64,000 nt of DNA from Ailurus styani (GCA_002007465.1 LNAC01000777.1:508294-572293), one strand, 5' to 3'. Positions 33,998 through 46,555 are shown, counted from the first letter of the stretch. Numbers and translations are program-made. The notes: a model not told the origin generated them from the letters alone.

Positions 33998-35522
33998 AGT
34001 AGAGCCTGAAAATGGAGTGAATGGGCTTGGGTGAATGGGTTCAGCCTTGCCAGTGTAGATTTCGGCAGTCTGACCTTCAAGGAGGTGAGAAGGTGGTGGG
34101 TCATGGAAAGTGAGGAATGAGCTCAGAGACTGTAAGTCCTGCCCCTTGGTTGTATGTCCAAGGATGTATACTGTCCTCTGACATATGAAGAAACCCAAAA
34201 GGACCATACTTGGAATTTTCTGGTGGTCTTTGATAGAAAAAGAATCTGTAAATATGGAAGAGGATGTTCAACCCCAAAGATGAAGGCAAAGAAGAGGCAC
34301 AGACCAAGAGGAGTCAGGAAGGCTGAGTCCCTAAGGCAGTGAGGCTTATAAAGGGGAAGAGCTGAATCAAAAGTATTTTCAACAGGTACTGGTTTGGAGC
34401 AAAGATAAAAATGAGGAGGCCCAGACCCCCAATTAGGGCAGGTGGTGTGTTGACAGAGGGAAGGGAGAAAAGCAGTTCTCGACCCTGTTGTTCTGCTTCC
34501 ATATTTTGATCAAGGAGAACTATCTTCATGCCTAAATGGGGAAAACCAAGGTGATGGAGGAATAACCCAGCCCAGACTTCATGGAGAGAGATGAAGAAGG
34601 CCTCAAGTGAATTCGAGTTGAGTTTGCAATGTAGATCACACCGACTGCATTTCAGGGGCTGGTGCATTCACAGAACCACTGTCAGTGGACTCAGAAAGCC
34701 ATTGTGAGGACTGTTCAAGCAGCAGGCAAATGTCTGCTGTCAGAGAGAGTGCAGGCAGGCTCAATCTTCATGGTCCTACTACACCCTCCCCTGGCATTTT
34801 GCCACACACATATAACTTACCTGAAGTTTTCCAACTTCTGAGGGTGTTAAGTGCTTTTTGTTCTTGAGCCTTTTCATATGCTGCACCTCAGCCTGGAGTC
34901 TAGTCCCAGCCTTGTCCTGGACATGTACCACTTTTATAATCATAAAAAATATTTTAATTAAAACACTTAAGATCCAGTGTTCAGGAACGACCTTAGATAT
35001 TATTTTCTATGTACAGAAACAACTCACCAATGTATGTAACTACTGCCTTTTATTTTATATTTAATATCAACTTTTTGGTTCTGAGGAAGCTGATGTCCCT
35101 TCCAGAATTTAAAGTATTCTGCAGAGTTTCATAAGGTCACAATGCAACATCAATCTATACTCAACCTCTTTCTCATTCACATCTCCAATCTTCTTTCTTA
35201 AAAGAAAGGTCAATTGATATCATGCCCTCTGCTGAAGAGTGCCCAAATCCAGAGAGACTTTGGAACAAAGCCCAGTCACCTGGAACCATTCTGGCACTCC
35301 ACAGATGGACTGGTCCAGAGCTTTCTCAGCCTCCCCCCACCCATACTCCCAAACAGCGATCCTCCATGACGGGAGACCAGTGCCTCATATGTGAAGAACA
35401 TTAACTCTCTTAGTGTAGATACTGTGAATACAGTCTAAAATGCCCTCAGTTTTTTGGGTGGTTTCATGGTGTGGTTCATAGTAATCATGCATTCAAATAA
35501 ATGACATATTCAAATAAATACA
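33998..35522. other. Unique non-coding sequence
   Basis: No exon is recognised. A short stretch near 34865-34920 has L2-like words. Confidence 0.45.
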
Positions 35523-35756
35523 TACTCAACCTCAGCTTTATTGACTTTGGGGCCAGATAATTCTTTGCTAGGGGTATGTGCCTTGTACACTGTAGGATGT
35601 TTAGCAGCATCCCTGCTCTGTACCCACTGGAGTAGGTAGAGTAGTAACACCTTGCTCCCCAGCCTTGACAAACAAAAATGTCTCTGCACATTGCCAGATG
35701 TTGCCTTAGTTAGGTCCTCCCTGAGAGAGGAATTGCTCCCTGTTGAGAACCTGGGA
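35523..35756 (-). mobile_element. MER5A-type hAT fossil, antisense
   Basis: 'CTCAACCTCAGCTTTATTGAC', 'GATGTTTAGCAGCATCCCTGC' and 'CTTGACAAACAAAAATGTCTCTGCACATTGCC' match MER5A order. The terminal inverted end reads 'TGTTGAGAACCTGGG'. Confidence 0.88.
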
Positions 35757-35871
35757 CAAATAACACAACTAAGAGTTTTTAGGGGGGTAGGGTGGGGAAA
35801 TGGAGGTGCATAGACAGGATGCTATGCATTGTAGCCTTTTACTTGATGCATCGTTGGAAACACAGTCCATC

Positions 35872-35957
35872 TTTTATTTATTTATATATTTATATTTTTT
35901 ATTTTTTATTTTTTTTATTTGCCCCATTGGTACAGGTCTGTGAATCATTAGGCCAGG
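35872..35957 (-). mobile_element. Very short L1 3' tail, antisense
   Basis: A T/A-rich run precedes 'ATTTGCCCCATTGGTACAGG' and 'TCTGTGAATCATTAGG', which is the extreme 3' end of the young L1 3' UTR (compare 59931-59968). Only about 40 nt beyond the tail are present. Confidence 0.75.
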
Positions 35958-36069
35958 CCATCTTTTTTTTTTTTTTTTTAATAAGCTCTATGCCCAACTT
36001 GGGGCTTGAACTCATGACCCTTTGAGCAAAAGTTGCATGCTTTACTGCCTGAGCCTATCGGGTGCCCCA
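35958..36069 (-). mobile_element. Short older CanSINE, antisense
   Basis: Poly(T), then 'AAGCTCTATGCCCAACTTGGGGC', 'TTGAACTCATGACCCT' and 'GCCTATCGGGTGCCCC'. This is the short CanSINE form with a tRNA-related head and no long GA-rich body. Confidence 0.85.
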
Positions 36070-37817
36070 GTTCATTTTTATTTATTCCAAAAATTGTGTG
36101 AGACAAAAAAAAATGTGTCTCCACTGTCCATATTTTCAGGTAGTTCCTTAATTAAAATATAGTGGAGACTCTCTTGAGGTCAAATTAATTCTAATTTATC
36201 TTTTTCAAAATAATGGGTGTATCTGTCTTAATGTCCCTAAGAGGTTGCTCACATTTGAACAACACAAGTAGCTGCATGGGGGGCCTTTTGTGCTATTACT
36301 TCTATTCCATTTTGAGGGTGGCATCCAACCATAAAAACCTTTTCAATGAAAATGTAGATTACCATATTGATTTGTCTAAGCTTCTAGCAAGGATCTCTCA
36401 CTCAAGTGTGATATTGGGGTGTGTAGGTTTAAGTAAATCAATTTATATAAGATGGGTGTGCCAGTTTGATAACCCAGATTTACCAAGACATTAAGGGTAG
36501 GGGTGGTTCACTTCAACAAATCAGGAGCTGTTGACAGGAGATGGGAAGGTATCATCTTATATTATTGTCCTGTTGTGGAATGAACCTGGGATTTTACCTT
36601 GATAGCACTTTCTAACTCTGCCTTTCTCACTTTCAAACTGTTTCGAGGAAGATTTTGACACTGGATTCCTAAATTCCTGTTATGTTTCCCACTTGAAGTG
36701 CCATTTCTGCAAGCTGTCTTATCTATCTAGCTGCTTTGGAATCTTTGAATGGGAATCGCCCTAAAGATTACAACAAAAATGAGATCAATAAAGAACACAG
36801 TTTTCTCCAACCACAAAATATCCCTAATTCATGTAGTGACAGGCTCCGCGGGGAGAGAGATAGACTGGGCTCTTGCATAAACTGGGAAGAACTATTGTCA
36901 GGTCAGCTCCCCCTGCCCTTGTCTTTTTATTTGTAAAACAGGGAAAATACCGAATTTTGTATTTATCTTGGGGTCAGGGAAAGGCTAGGACAAGAAGCTA
37001 GCCTGAGAGCTTTAAGTATAGCAGAGATTCAGACAATATTATAACTAGTATTACGTTTGAAAGTCAGCTCGGTGCTGGGAACCAAATTACAGTACTCTGG
37101 GACATCTCTTCGCCAAATTAGTGGTAAGTAGGTTCTTAAAGATCTCCTGAGTTGGGTCTTCTGATGCAATGTTATTTAAAGGAATGCCATTGTCAAGACT
37201 GCTGGTATGCAGGCCCTCCTTATCAATGAATCCAAGTTCAATAGATTCTTTCTTGCTTTGTGTACATGGCTGAGTCAGGTGGTAGGCACTCCTTTTTCTC
37301 TGGTGTTTTGTGGAACACTTGAGTGGCCCTGGCTTTGGTGTTAAGTACAGACACTGCAGGGTCTGCAGCCCTCTGGTCCTGTGTGTGATGCAAGATAGAA
37401 TGGTATTGCCAAATGTCCCAACTTAGCTTGGTTTCATGAATGCTTCATTTCTAATCCTAGAGTATCACCCTGGCTCACTTCTGACAAGAACGACGCAGTG
37501 GATGTACACAAATTCTGAACCTAGAAGTCATTGGGTTGATTTTTCTCCTCCACATATGTTGTATCAGAGCAAACTAGCCTTTTTGGGCTAGGCACTCTGG
37601 ATTATGAGAACCTCCTTTCCTTAGCAGTAAAAAAGGAGATTATTTCTAGTTCTCTATCACTTTGAGTTTATTAGAGCAACTGGGTACATGCACTTGTAAG
37701 AACAGATCAATTAGTTGAGGTCAGGATGAAGAGGTTGCCTTCCTTGTGTGTGGGGATGTTTACTTTGGGGAAAATATTCCTGAGTAGTTGCCCCTCTTGA
37801 ACACATTGAGGATGCCT
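36070..37817. other. Unique non-coding sequence
   Basis: No gene is recognised. A small hairpin lies at 36118-36168. Confidence 0.45.
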
Positions 37818-38060
37818 TTGTCTGCAGCAGATGTTGGCAAACCATGGACCTTGGGCCAAATCCAGCTTGCTACCTGTTTTTATAAATGAAGTTTTATTGG
37901 AGCACAGTCTTGCTCATTCATTTACACACAACCTGTGGCTACATTTACACAACAATGGCAGAGCTGAGTTTTTGGGACACAGATCACTTCACCTGCAAAG
38001 CCAAAAGTATTTACTATGTGGCTCTTTACAAAAACTTGCTGACCCTTAGTCTAGAACATC
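37818..38060 (+). mobile_element. hAT-Charlie-type MER fossil, sense
   Basis: 'GGCAAACCATGGACCTTGGGCC', 'GTTTTTATAAATGAAGTTTTATTGGAGCACAG', 'CAACAATGGCAGAGCTGAG' and 'TATTTACTATGTGGCTCTTTACA' belong to an abundant mammalian non-autonomous hAT repeat. I am not certain of the MER number. Confidence 0.75.
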
Positions 38061-38440
38061 ATTCATCCAGTGATATTTATCGAGGCTCTGAAACATGCCA
38101 GACTCTTTACTAGGTATTAGGGCATAGAGAAAAACCAGACACTGTCCTGACTTTGAAAAAATCCCACAGTCTGGTGGTGAAAGAACCAGAGGCTGCTTTA
38201 CTGAAAACAAAAGCAACAATACAAACAATAGCAATAGCATTGATATTATTCATAAGATGAGTTGTTAATTTTTTAGCACATTAATAATGATTATTCTGTC
38301 CTATTCTATTTATTGTATCTGTATGGAATGTGGCCATATGGTTAGTAACATTGCCTACGTGTCTTTTTTCCATGCTAGATTTCAATTTTCCTTAGAGCAG
38401 TGGCAATGTCCTTCTGTCAGTGGGATTAAAAAATAATTAA
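38061..38440. other. Unique non-coding sequence
   Basis: AT-rich; nothing is recognised. Confidence 0.45.
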
Positions 38441-39195
38441 AACCTTCATTCCTGTCAAAGTCCTGCTTAAAACATTCTATCCATATCCATCTTTTTCAGC
38501 TGAAAGGACGCCAGACTATTTTCTGTTACCAAGGCCTTCAGTAATCTGACTGTCTCTCACACTGGCCATCTCTCATACCAACATGTGCTTGCAGTTCTTT
38601 TGTCATGTTTTGCCTTTTACGCACACTATTTTTTGCTTTTTTTTTCTTTTCCCTGAATGGCATCACCCTACCCCTGGGCTTTCCTATCTACCCATTGAGT
38701 TCCTACTTTCTTTTCAAGGCCCTGTTCAGCATCATCTCCTCTGAGTTCCTTCTTAGGCAATCATGATCATGTTCAGGCTCTCTTTTGTGCCATAACCATA
38801 GTTTGTGTCTAACCCTGCTACTACATTCATTATACTATACTGCAAATATTTGTCTGTATCATTGGTTCTCAATGGAGGCTAGGGGCAGTGATTTTGTTCT
38901 CCAGAAAACCTTTTGAAATATCTGGGGACATTTTTAGTTGTCACAAGTTGGGGGAAGGTGCTTTAGTAGGTAGAGGTTAGGGGTGTGGCAAAACATCTTG
39001 TAACACATGGGGCAGTCCCATGGCAAAGGGTGATCTGACCCCAAATGCAAACAGTCGTGAGGTTGAGAAACGGGTCTACTTATTTAGTCTTCCTACTAGA
39101 CTAAGTTCCTCACCAGCAAGGATGGAGTCTTAGCCTTTGTAGATTGAGGGCCTGACACATAGTAGGCATTCAAGTCTTGTTAAAATAATGGATGT
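38441..39195 (+). mobile_element. L2 LINE 3' part, sense, interrupted by MER5A
   Basis: 'AGGCCTTCAGTAATCTGAC', 'TTTGTCATGTTTTGCC', 'CTTTTCAAGGCCCTGTTCAGC' and, after the interruption, 'AAGTTCCTCACCAGCAAGGATGGAG' and 'CCTGACACATAGTAGGCATTCAA' run in L2 consensus order to its 3' end. Confidence 0.85.
38863..39068 (+). mobile_element. MER5A-type hAT fossil, sense, inside L2
   Basis: It has both termini ('TTGGTTCTCAATGG' and 'GGTTGAGAAACGGG') and 'TATCTGGGGACATTTTTAGTTGTCAC' within. It interrupts the L2, so it inserted after it. The 8-bp duplication is too decayed to confirm. Confidence 0.88.
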
Positions 39196-41084
39196 CTTCC
39201 ATTCATTTTGTCTCCTATTCTAAATCCATAGAACAGAGCTAGATTCCTAGCAGGTGCCAATAAGCACTTGTTGATAAATTGTTTAACTGAAGAAATGGGT
39301 GGAAGAAGACATGACTTTGCTCATAATCTGGTGACAAAATCAGGGAACCCAGTTAACTTTTCAAGTGTCCTGGGAATTCTGCACAAACACATTGCTTTCT
39401 GATCAAATTAGCCTCCTTCAGGTCAATCCTACTTTCAGATTTAAAAGTTCTTCTTTTGGTTTAGAATTGTTATTTTTAGAAAAATGCTGTCTTTTCCAGG
39501 CTCCCAATTCCTACAAAGGGAAGGGAAGTAAGACAGGATGAGGCAGGAGAGGAGAGGTGTGTTAGGGCTGCTAAGTCAAGTCAGCTGAGGGGCACTTCTC
39601 CCCAACCTACAGGCCCTGCAAGAGAAAGGAGTGTTTGGCCAGCAGATTCATCTGGAAAGTGTGCCTTTTGAAAATGGAGATGATGCAAAAAATGCTGCTC
39701 AGTGCCCTGGAATTGTCAACCACAGAGCTGTGCCCTCCTGGAAAAAGTTGGGAGATTCCAGGCTGGAAATATTCAGAAAAGTTTCAGCTAGCTGGAATAA
39801 TGGAGGCCTGGAGAGCACAGTTCTGTAAAGGTCACAGAGCCTCCCAGACCTTGCTTCAGCTTGCGATTTCACCTCCCATAAGCCTCTTAAAGAGTGGCTA
39901 ATTAAAGGTGCCTAGACCTCTCTGGCTTCGTGGTCATTTTCTCTTGCTCAACCTTTGTAAGAGTTGGGCCTCAATGAGCATCCAACTAAACAGGAGATAA
40001 AGCTGCAAGACAGGGAAAGGATGTATTTGCGGAATATCTAAATCCACTTGATATGGCCTTTGTGGGCTCTGATCCTTAGCCAGAAGTGTGAGTTCAAATG
40101 AAATCTTGAGGACAGAATGAATTCTGGGCATTGAGAAGGGTAGAAGTATGGTTTCTCCATAAACGTAGGTCACCCACCCATAAGTTCCCACCTCTGGACT
40201 ACAGCTCTCTAAGAAATCTGTTCCTTTCTGAGGAGGACAATCTCTTAGACAAATTGTTGATGGGATTTTAATTCTTAGCCCTGAGTGTGCACCCTGTGTA
40301 CAAAGTGACCCTCTCAGCCCATCAATGGTTAACCTTGTTGAAATGAGTTTCCCAAAGGAGACTATTTGTTTTAGAGGTTGCCATTCTGGTTACTTCAAGG
40401 AAATGGTGTATGTTTGTGTTTGTATGTGTGTGGCTTCTCCTTTTTTAAACACATAGATTACAGGTGATTACATTGTTATTTGGAAATCAGAGATTCTGGA
40501 TTGGACTAGTTAGCTGACAGAGGGAGAGTCAGGTTACACAATGGTGGTACTGTAGTGGTGCAATCATCAGGCACTCTGCCAGCCTGTGGCCCAGGAGTAT
40601 ACTGTTTGCAAAGATCATTGTTCTTGTCCTATTGTCATTTTTTCACACAAGTCCACAGAATGTGGTAGTGAGACACACGGTTCTACGCAGAATCTGCAGA
40701 GCAATTTTAGGCATAAGCCTAGTCTTTTCTAGAAAACCCAGTGGAAGGTTTTCATATGACCTTGCAGAGACCTGTATAGTAATTTCTCTGGCTTATGTTT
40801 GAAATTTTAGCTGTAAGTACTGAATAGACTAGAGAGATCTATCCCAGTATTTAGGGATGGTGGAAAATATGGAACAAACTGTGGTTTCTTTACATAGCCT
40901 TCTTTAAGTTGCTTCTGAAACAGGGATAATACTGGACCACAGGAAAACTTGATGTATGTTCATCGAAGAAGCTAGTCCCTCACAAGGATGTATTTTTTTC
41001 TCTCCCATGGCTCAGCTTAGGTGACTAATAGTGTCATAGAGGAATGGCTCCAAGGTCGTTAGGGATAAGTCAGAGGGGATCCAA
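39196..41084. other. Unique non-coding sequence
   Basis: A second L2-like 3' terminus may lie at 39200-39290 ('TAAGCACTTGTTGATAAATTG'). Otherwise nothing is recognised; the short frames at 39631-39901 are overlapping and unsupported. Confidence 0.45.
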
Positions 41085-41142
41085 GTGGGGTGATTATGTC
41101 CAGGGGCATTTGGCAATACCTGCAGATATTTTGGTTGTCAAA

Positions 41143-41185
<43 letters not shown>

Positions 41186-41290
41186 GGTCTTGGGATCCAG
41201 CTATACATCCTAAAATACGCAGGACAGCCTCCACATCTTTCTGGCCTCAAGTGTCAATAGTGCTCACATTGAGAAATCCTGAGACATATG
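41085..41290 (+). mobile_element. MER5A-type hAT fossil, sense, with an internal (TG)n
   Basis: 'CAGGGGCATTTGGCAATACCTGCAGATATTTTGGTTGTCA' is left of, and 'CATCCTAAAATACGCAGGACAGCCTCCAC' and 'CATTGAGAAATCCTG' right of, a TG microsatellite that replaces the middle of the element. Confidence 0.85.
41145..41183. repeat. (TG)n microsatellite, 39 bp
   Basis: A perfect TG run inside the MER5A copy. Confidence 0.98.
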
Positions 41291-41838
41291 GTTCTGAGAC
41301 ATTTCCCTCTGCTTCACTCTAAAACCACTGGCTCCATTATTAATTAACTAACTTTTTGCTCTACCTGAAGCTTGCAGGCCCATGGGGACATTGCTCATTC
41401 TACAATCCTACAATGTTCAAGTAGTAACTGTTTTTTTTTCTCCTGAACTTCCTGAAGCATTAGGCCCAGAGTTAGAGGTAAATCCTCACCTTGCTCCTCC
41501 TTGCTGGTTCCCCACCATGTTTTCTGTTAGCCCTAAATTCCCAATCTCCTTTGAACTATACATTCTCAGATAGTACCATTCTCTGTGTTCTCTATACATT
41601 TTTCTACTGGACTCCTGATTGGTCTCTGGCTATTCCCTGAAGATTGACATGGCTGGCTGACTTTCTTCTTCACCTTTATACCTGTCATCACCTGTGGCTG
41701 CAAGTCCATGTAGATGATTCTCCAACACTATGGCTTTGGAAGTAACCATTTGATTCACAGTAATTTATAAGGTGATTATAACTCTTCTCCATTCATTAAA
41801 CATTTTCACTGCATAGATTTATCAATAATGCACTGATG
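41291..41838. other. Unique non-coding sequence
   Basis: Nothing is recognised. Confidence 0.45.
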
Positions 41839-41854
41839 GAACTGGCCTAGTTCA

Positions 41855-42648
41855 TTAAAGATTTTTTTTAAATTTTTATTATTTGCCCAAGGGGTACAGG
41901 TCTGTGAATCATCAGGCTTACATCTTTCACAGCATTCACCAAAGCACAAACCCTCCCCAATGTCCATAACCCATCCACCCTATCCCTACCCTCCCACCCC
42001 CCAGTAACCCTCAGTTTGTTTTATGAGATTAGAAGTCTCTTATGGTTTGTCTCCTTCCCCATCCCATCTTGTTTCATTATTTTTCCCTCCCTACCCCCCA
42101 CAACCCCCCACCCTGCCCCTCAAGTTCCTCATATCAGAGAGATCATATGATAATTGTCTTTCTCTGATTGACTTATTTCGCTCAGCATAATACCCTCCAG
42201 TTCCATCCATGTCGTTGCGAATGGCAAGATTTCGTTTCTTTTGATAGCTGCATAATATTCCATTGTATATATATACCACATCTTCTTTATCCATTCATCT
42301 GTTGATGGACATCTAGGTTCTTTCCATAGTTTGGCTATTGTGGACATTGCTGCTATAAACATTCGGGTGCACGTGCCCCTGAGGAACACTACCTTTGTGT
42401 CTTTAGGATAAATACCCAGTAGTGCGATTGCTGGGTCGTAGGGTAGCTCCATTTTCAACTTTTTGAGGAATCTCCATACTGTTTTCCAGAGTGGCTGCAC
42501 CAGTTTGCATTCCCACCAACAGTGTAGGAGGGTTCCCCTTTCTCCGCAACCTCGCCAACATCTGTCATTTCCTGACTTGTTGATTTTAGCCATTCTGACT
42601 GGTGTAAGGTGGTATCTCGCTGTGGTTTTAATTTGTATTTCTCTGATT
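41855..42648 (-). mobile_element. Very young 5'-truncated L1, antisense
   Basis: A perfect 16-bp target duplication GAACTGGCCTAGTTCA lies at 41839-41854 and 42649-42664. The T/A-rich tail is on the left, followed by the 3' UTR and the last part of ORF2. Over about 770 bp I count only two differences from the L1 at 59927-60697 (both in the 3' UTR, near 42023 and 42032). It is truncated at the position equivalent to 60697. Confidence 0.97.
42129..42593 (-). pseudogene. L1 ORF2 C-terminal fragment (5'-truncated)
   Basis: These 154 codons are identical to residues 1118-1271 of the intact ORF2 at 60179-63994, including the CX3CX7HX4C Cys-rich motif and the TGA stop. There is no endonuclease or reverse transcriptase domain because the copy is truncated, so it cannot act. 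Confidence 0.95.
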
Positions 42649-42843
42649 GAACTGGCCTAGTTCAAGTTAATGCATTTTCATGGACACAAGAAGCAGTTTT
42701 TACATTAGTTGTATTTGATAATTCAGCATATTCCTCCCTCTTTCCTTTCCAGTGCTGTCCCTTCTTTATTGATCATTTATCTGTGTTAAGGACTACAAAT
42801 TGATTGATAAGTTGAGTAAGACTGAAAACACATAACTTATTTT

Positions 42844-43023
42844 TTTTAAGATTTTATTTATTTATTTGACACAAAGAGAGAGAGAGAGAGATCACAAGTA
42901 GGCCGAGGGGCTGGCAGAGAGAGGGGGAAAGCAGGCTCAATATGGGGCTTGATCCTAGGACCCTGGGATCATGACCTGAGATGAAGGCAGACACTTAACT
43001 GACTAAGCCACTCAGGCGCCCCC
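42844..43023 (-). mobile_element. CanSINE, antisense
   Basis: The duplication AAAACACATAACTTATTT (about 42825-42843) versus AAAACACAAAACTTATTT (about 43026-43043) flanks it. The body shows a deletion relative to other copies around the 'GCTGAGCAGGGAGCC' part. Confidence 0.92.
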
Positions 43024-43043
43024 AAAAAACACAAAACTTATTT

Positions 43044-45499
43044 CTATGTTAATAAATTTTAGAGGTCTAAAAGTTTAAATCCAGTGTAATTTGCATATTT
43101 TGTAGGCTTTTTTTTTAAGGACCCTTTTCTGCATGGCAGAGTTACCATACACCCAGCAGTATCTGATCACATGATAGAGGCCAATCTTAGAGCACTTATT
43201 GGTGTCACTTTAACAAAAGGCTTTAGAGTTAGTTTCCTAAAGCAATAAGGCAATTTGAATATAGTGGAGAATACCACTTATGTTTTCATTACTTGGTTGG
43301 AAAAAGGCCATATATATGTTAGAAGTGACTGTCATTTGGTATCCAAGCCCCAAAGAGTAGAAACCTGTATAAAAGGAAATAAAAATGTCTTGTGGTTTTA
43401 GGAGATTATTCAATGGTGGTGTCATCTGATACAGTGAGAGCAGCGGTTTGATGCTTTTGATGTCCTGCTCGGGCTCAAGTCAAGCAAGGTTCATTATATA
43501 ACTGATTCTAGCAGTGTTGCTTGGTGCAAAGCACCTGCTCTCTGATGAGGCTCCCATTGCAAACTGGAAAGCTGTCAAGCCTTTTTAAAGAGAAGCTGTG
43601 ACAAAATGATGTTACTCCCTCTGTCTTAAGACTTTCCTGGTAGACTCTTCCCCTGAGCTGCCTGATATCTAGGTTCAGTTTATAGACTAAGTAAAACTGA
43701 GAAATCTCTTTGCTGAGCCTGCATTGACTCCCGTGCTCAATTCCACTGCTGGCCTGATTCCTTAGAGTTTTTGTGATGACCATGTGCTTGGGATTTCAAC
43801 CAAATCAAGCCCCATCATTCTGTATTCCCACCTACTAGCTCACTACCCTTTTGGGGCCAGAGGTTGGGAAGGAAATTTACTGCCTGCTCTCTCATCTTCG
43901 ACCTGGCCTCTAGCAGAGCACTTAGGAATCAAGTCTTTTCTCTATCTCCATTAATGGGGGTTGAATGAGAGAAAGGAGCTTATTCTTACTCTGAGGAGCT
44001 CACAAGAAAAATCAAGAGTTTTGAAAATTATCACAGTTTTTCCCAAAACTGACTTGGGGCAAACAAGAAGATTTATTATCATAGTTACATGTATGTATGT
44101 ATATATATATATGTGTGTATTTATATTATTATTATTATTGACAAAAATCTATGCCACACATAGAGATAACTTTCAGGAATGAAAATAAAATTATGTTGAA
44201 GATAAAATAACTATGAATTTGATTGTAGTTCTTTTTAAAATCAGAGTTAAAAGAATACTTTAGGCAATTTACTAATGTTGGCTCAGTTAGCTAATCTTGT
44301 ACAAATTGGTGGACGTGGAGCTTGAATCATATGATCTCTAAGTCCTCATCTTGTTCGCAAACATGGATTCTATCTTCTATAACATGTTTCTTTTTTCTCC
44401 CCAAAGAGGCTGTACCTTTGAAAATTTAAGCATTCTTTCCTTGTGCTATGTATCCCCATGTTTTAGTCATGTATTATACTATGAATTTTAAGATAGCTAT
44501 ATACTTATAAAGAAAATAAATTTAACATTAAATCCTTTTCAGAACAATGCGGGTATGAAAAAAATGGATAGATACAGTTTTATTTCAAGTTGTTGGAATA
44601 AATGTGGATGATGACTATCCTTGACCCAGATTTCTGTATTTTGCTAAGAATGTGGAAAATTCTTTTGCAATTACAGTAGTTGGATTTGGGTTTCCTGACT
44701 CTGTAACAAGTTTTACAGAGGATGTTTATGTAATTGAACTCAGGGCCATGTCTTGCCAAGCAGCAAACATGTTACTCTGCTATTCTTATCACCAATAGTC
44801 ATTATAACACTCCAAATTGCATCACTTTTGTTTTATATAGATTATCACTCACTGGAGCTATTCCAGGTCAGTGCTACCATTTCCCCCTTGGCATTAAAGC
44901 AAGTTTACTAAGCTAATACATTACTCTTGCTTTTAACATATAAGCATTGATTGGCAAGCTCATGCCAAACATCTTGCATAAGTTTCTCCTGGAAGCTGTA
45001 AAATCTAATCTGAATAGGAAAATAGAAACAACTTTTACAGATGTTAATATAATACACACTGAGATAGCTTTCTTTGGTCCAGTTATCTTTGCAGCATTTT
45101 TTTTTTTGTAATTGGAAATAGACCCAAAAGATTTTGATTGTTTCAGGCAGATTAAGAAATAAATTTAAGTATTTGATCCTTCTTTGCTAATGTATATTTG
45201 ATAGAATAAAATTTTCCTTGTCACTTTAACATTTCAAATAGTTATAATCATTCTTTCCTTTTTCCTTCTATTCCTAGAAGAAGAGCAATTGATTCAATTG
45301 AGATCACTTTTTATAGTCTACTCCCTCCCCCACCTTTTTAAAGAACATATTTAAATAGCTTTCATTTTAGGGGAAAATGTGTTTTCCTCAGCCCTTGCCT
45401 CAGTACATCCTAATTAGCTTCCTTTCACTGTTCCACTTCTCAAACAACTGGTCACCTAGAATGTCTTCATTTTTAAAATTACTTATTCCTTAATTACCT
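43044..45499. other. Unique AT-rich non-coding sequence
   Basis: No gene is recognised. A short AT microsatellite-like patch lies at 44088-44140. Confidence 0.5.
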
Positions 45500-45930
45500 G
45501 CATCTATTGCTCTTCCAAAGGCTACTGGTCAGGTTTCAAAATATCTGATCTTTCCTCCGCCTTTTTTTCTCTTGAACACCTTGTAGCATTTGGTACTGAT
45601 GACCACACCCTGTTCTTTAAACTCTCTCCTCCTTGAGACTTTGTGACATCAAAGCTAACTCTTTAGTGACTTCCTTTCCTCTGGGCTCTGCCCTGGGGAT
45701 GCTCTCCAAAACCGGCGTTCAGTCAATGTTGCCACTTTCCTGCTCCTAGTAAATAATTTTCTTGTCTCATGACTTCACCTATTACTTCAAAGCTGAGCCT
45801 CTCATCTTAGAACTATTCTGTTTCCAGCCCCATGTTCTGAATTGTTTTCCAAGCATCTTTGCTTGAACATATCATGATCATCTCAAACTCAACATGTCCA
45901 AAGCCACAATAACACAATTGGTCTTTTTCC
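45500..45930 (+). mobile_element. L2-type LINE ORF2 fragment
   Basis: 'TTTGGTACTGATGACCACACC', 'AACTCTCTCCTCCTTGAGACTTTG' and 'CATCTCAAACTCAACATGTCCAAAGCC' are familiar words of the L2 region upstream of its 3' end. It is ancient, with no open frame. Confidence 0.65.
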
Positions 45931-45993
45931 CCAAATTCCTTTATTACCATGAATGACCTCATTACTTTTCTAATTAAATAGTTTCAGAATTTT

Positions 45994-46186
45994 TTTTAAG
46001 ATTTTATTTATTTATTTCACAGAGGGAGAGAGATCACAAGGAGGCAGAGAGGCAGGCAGACAGAGAGAGGGGGAAGCAGGCTCCCCACCGAGCAGGGAGC
46101 CCAATGCGGGCCTCGATCCTAGGACCCTGAGATCATGACCTGAGCCGAAAGCAGAGGCTTTAACCCACTGAGCCACCCAGGCGCCC
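45994..46186 (-). mobile_element. CanSINE, antisense
   Basis: The duplication AGTTTCAGAATTTT is at 45980-45993 and 46187-46200. The body is of the young 'TTTAACCCACTGAGCC' type. Confidence 0.95.
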
Positions 46187-46489
46187 AGTTTCAGAATTTT
46201 GAAATAACCTTTTATATTTTCTCTCCTCATGTAACTTCATCTTGGATGATGATAAGTACTTGTCAATTCTATAAGATTGCACATTATTCATTAATATGAC
46301 TGATAAGTTATTTCTAAATATGACTGATACCATTATTACATGCTTAGGAAGACATATTAAATTTGAATGATTGGACCAGTAACCACAGGACAAGATCATA
46401 CCAACACTGGAAGGATAATCGTGATACTGTGAGTCACCTTTTGACTCAAAGGTCAGTTCTAGGGCTCAGTCTTATCCAACAATCCACCT

Positions 46490-46555
46490 ATCCACTCATT
46501 CACCCATCCATCCACCACCTACCTACCTACTTAATTACTTAACTATGGACTGACC
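46490..46555. repeat. CATC/CACC/CTAC-rich simple repeat
   Basis: Imperfect tetranucleotide units are visible (CACCCATCCATCCACC and CTACCTACCTAC). Confidence 0.75.
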
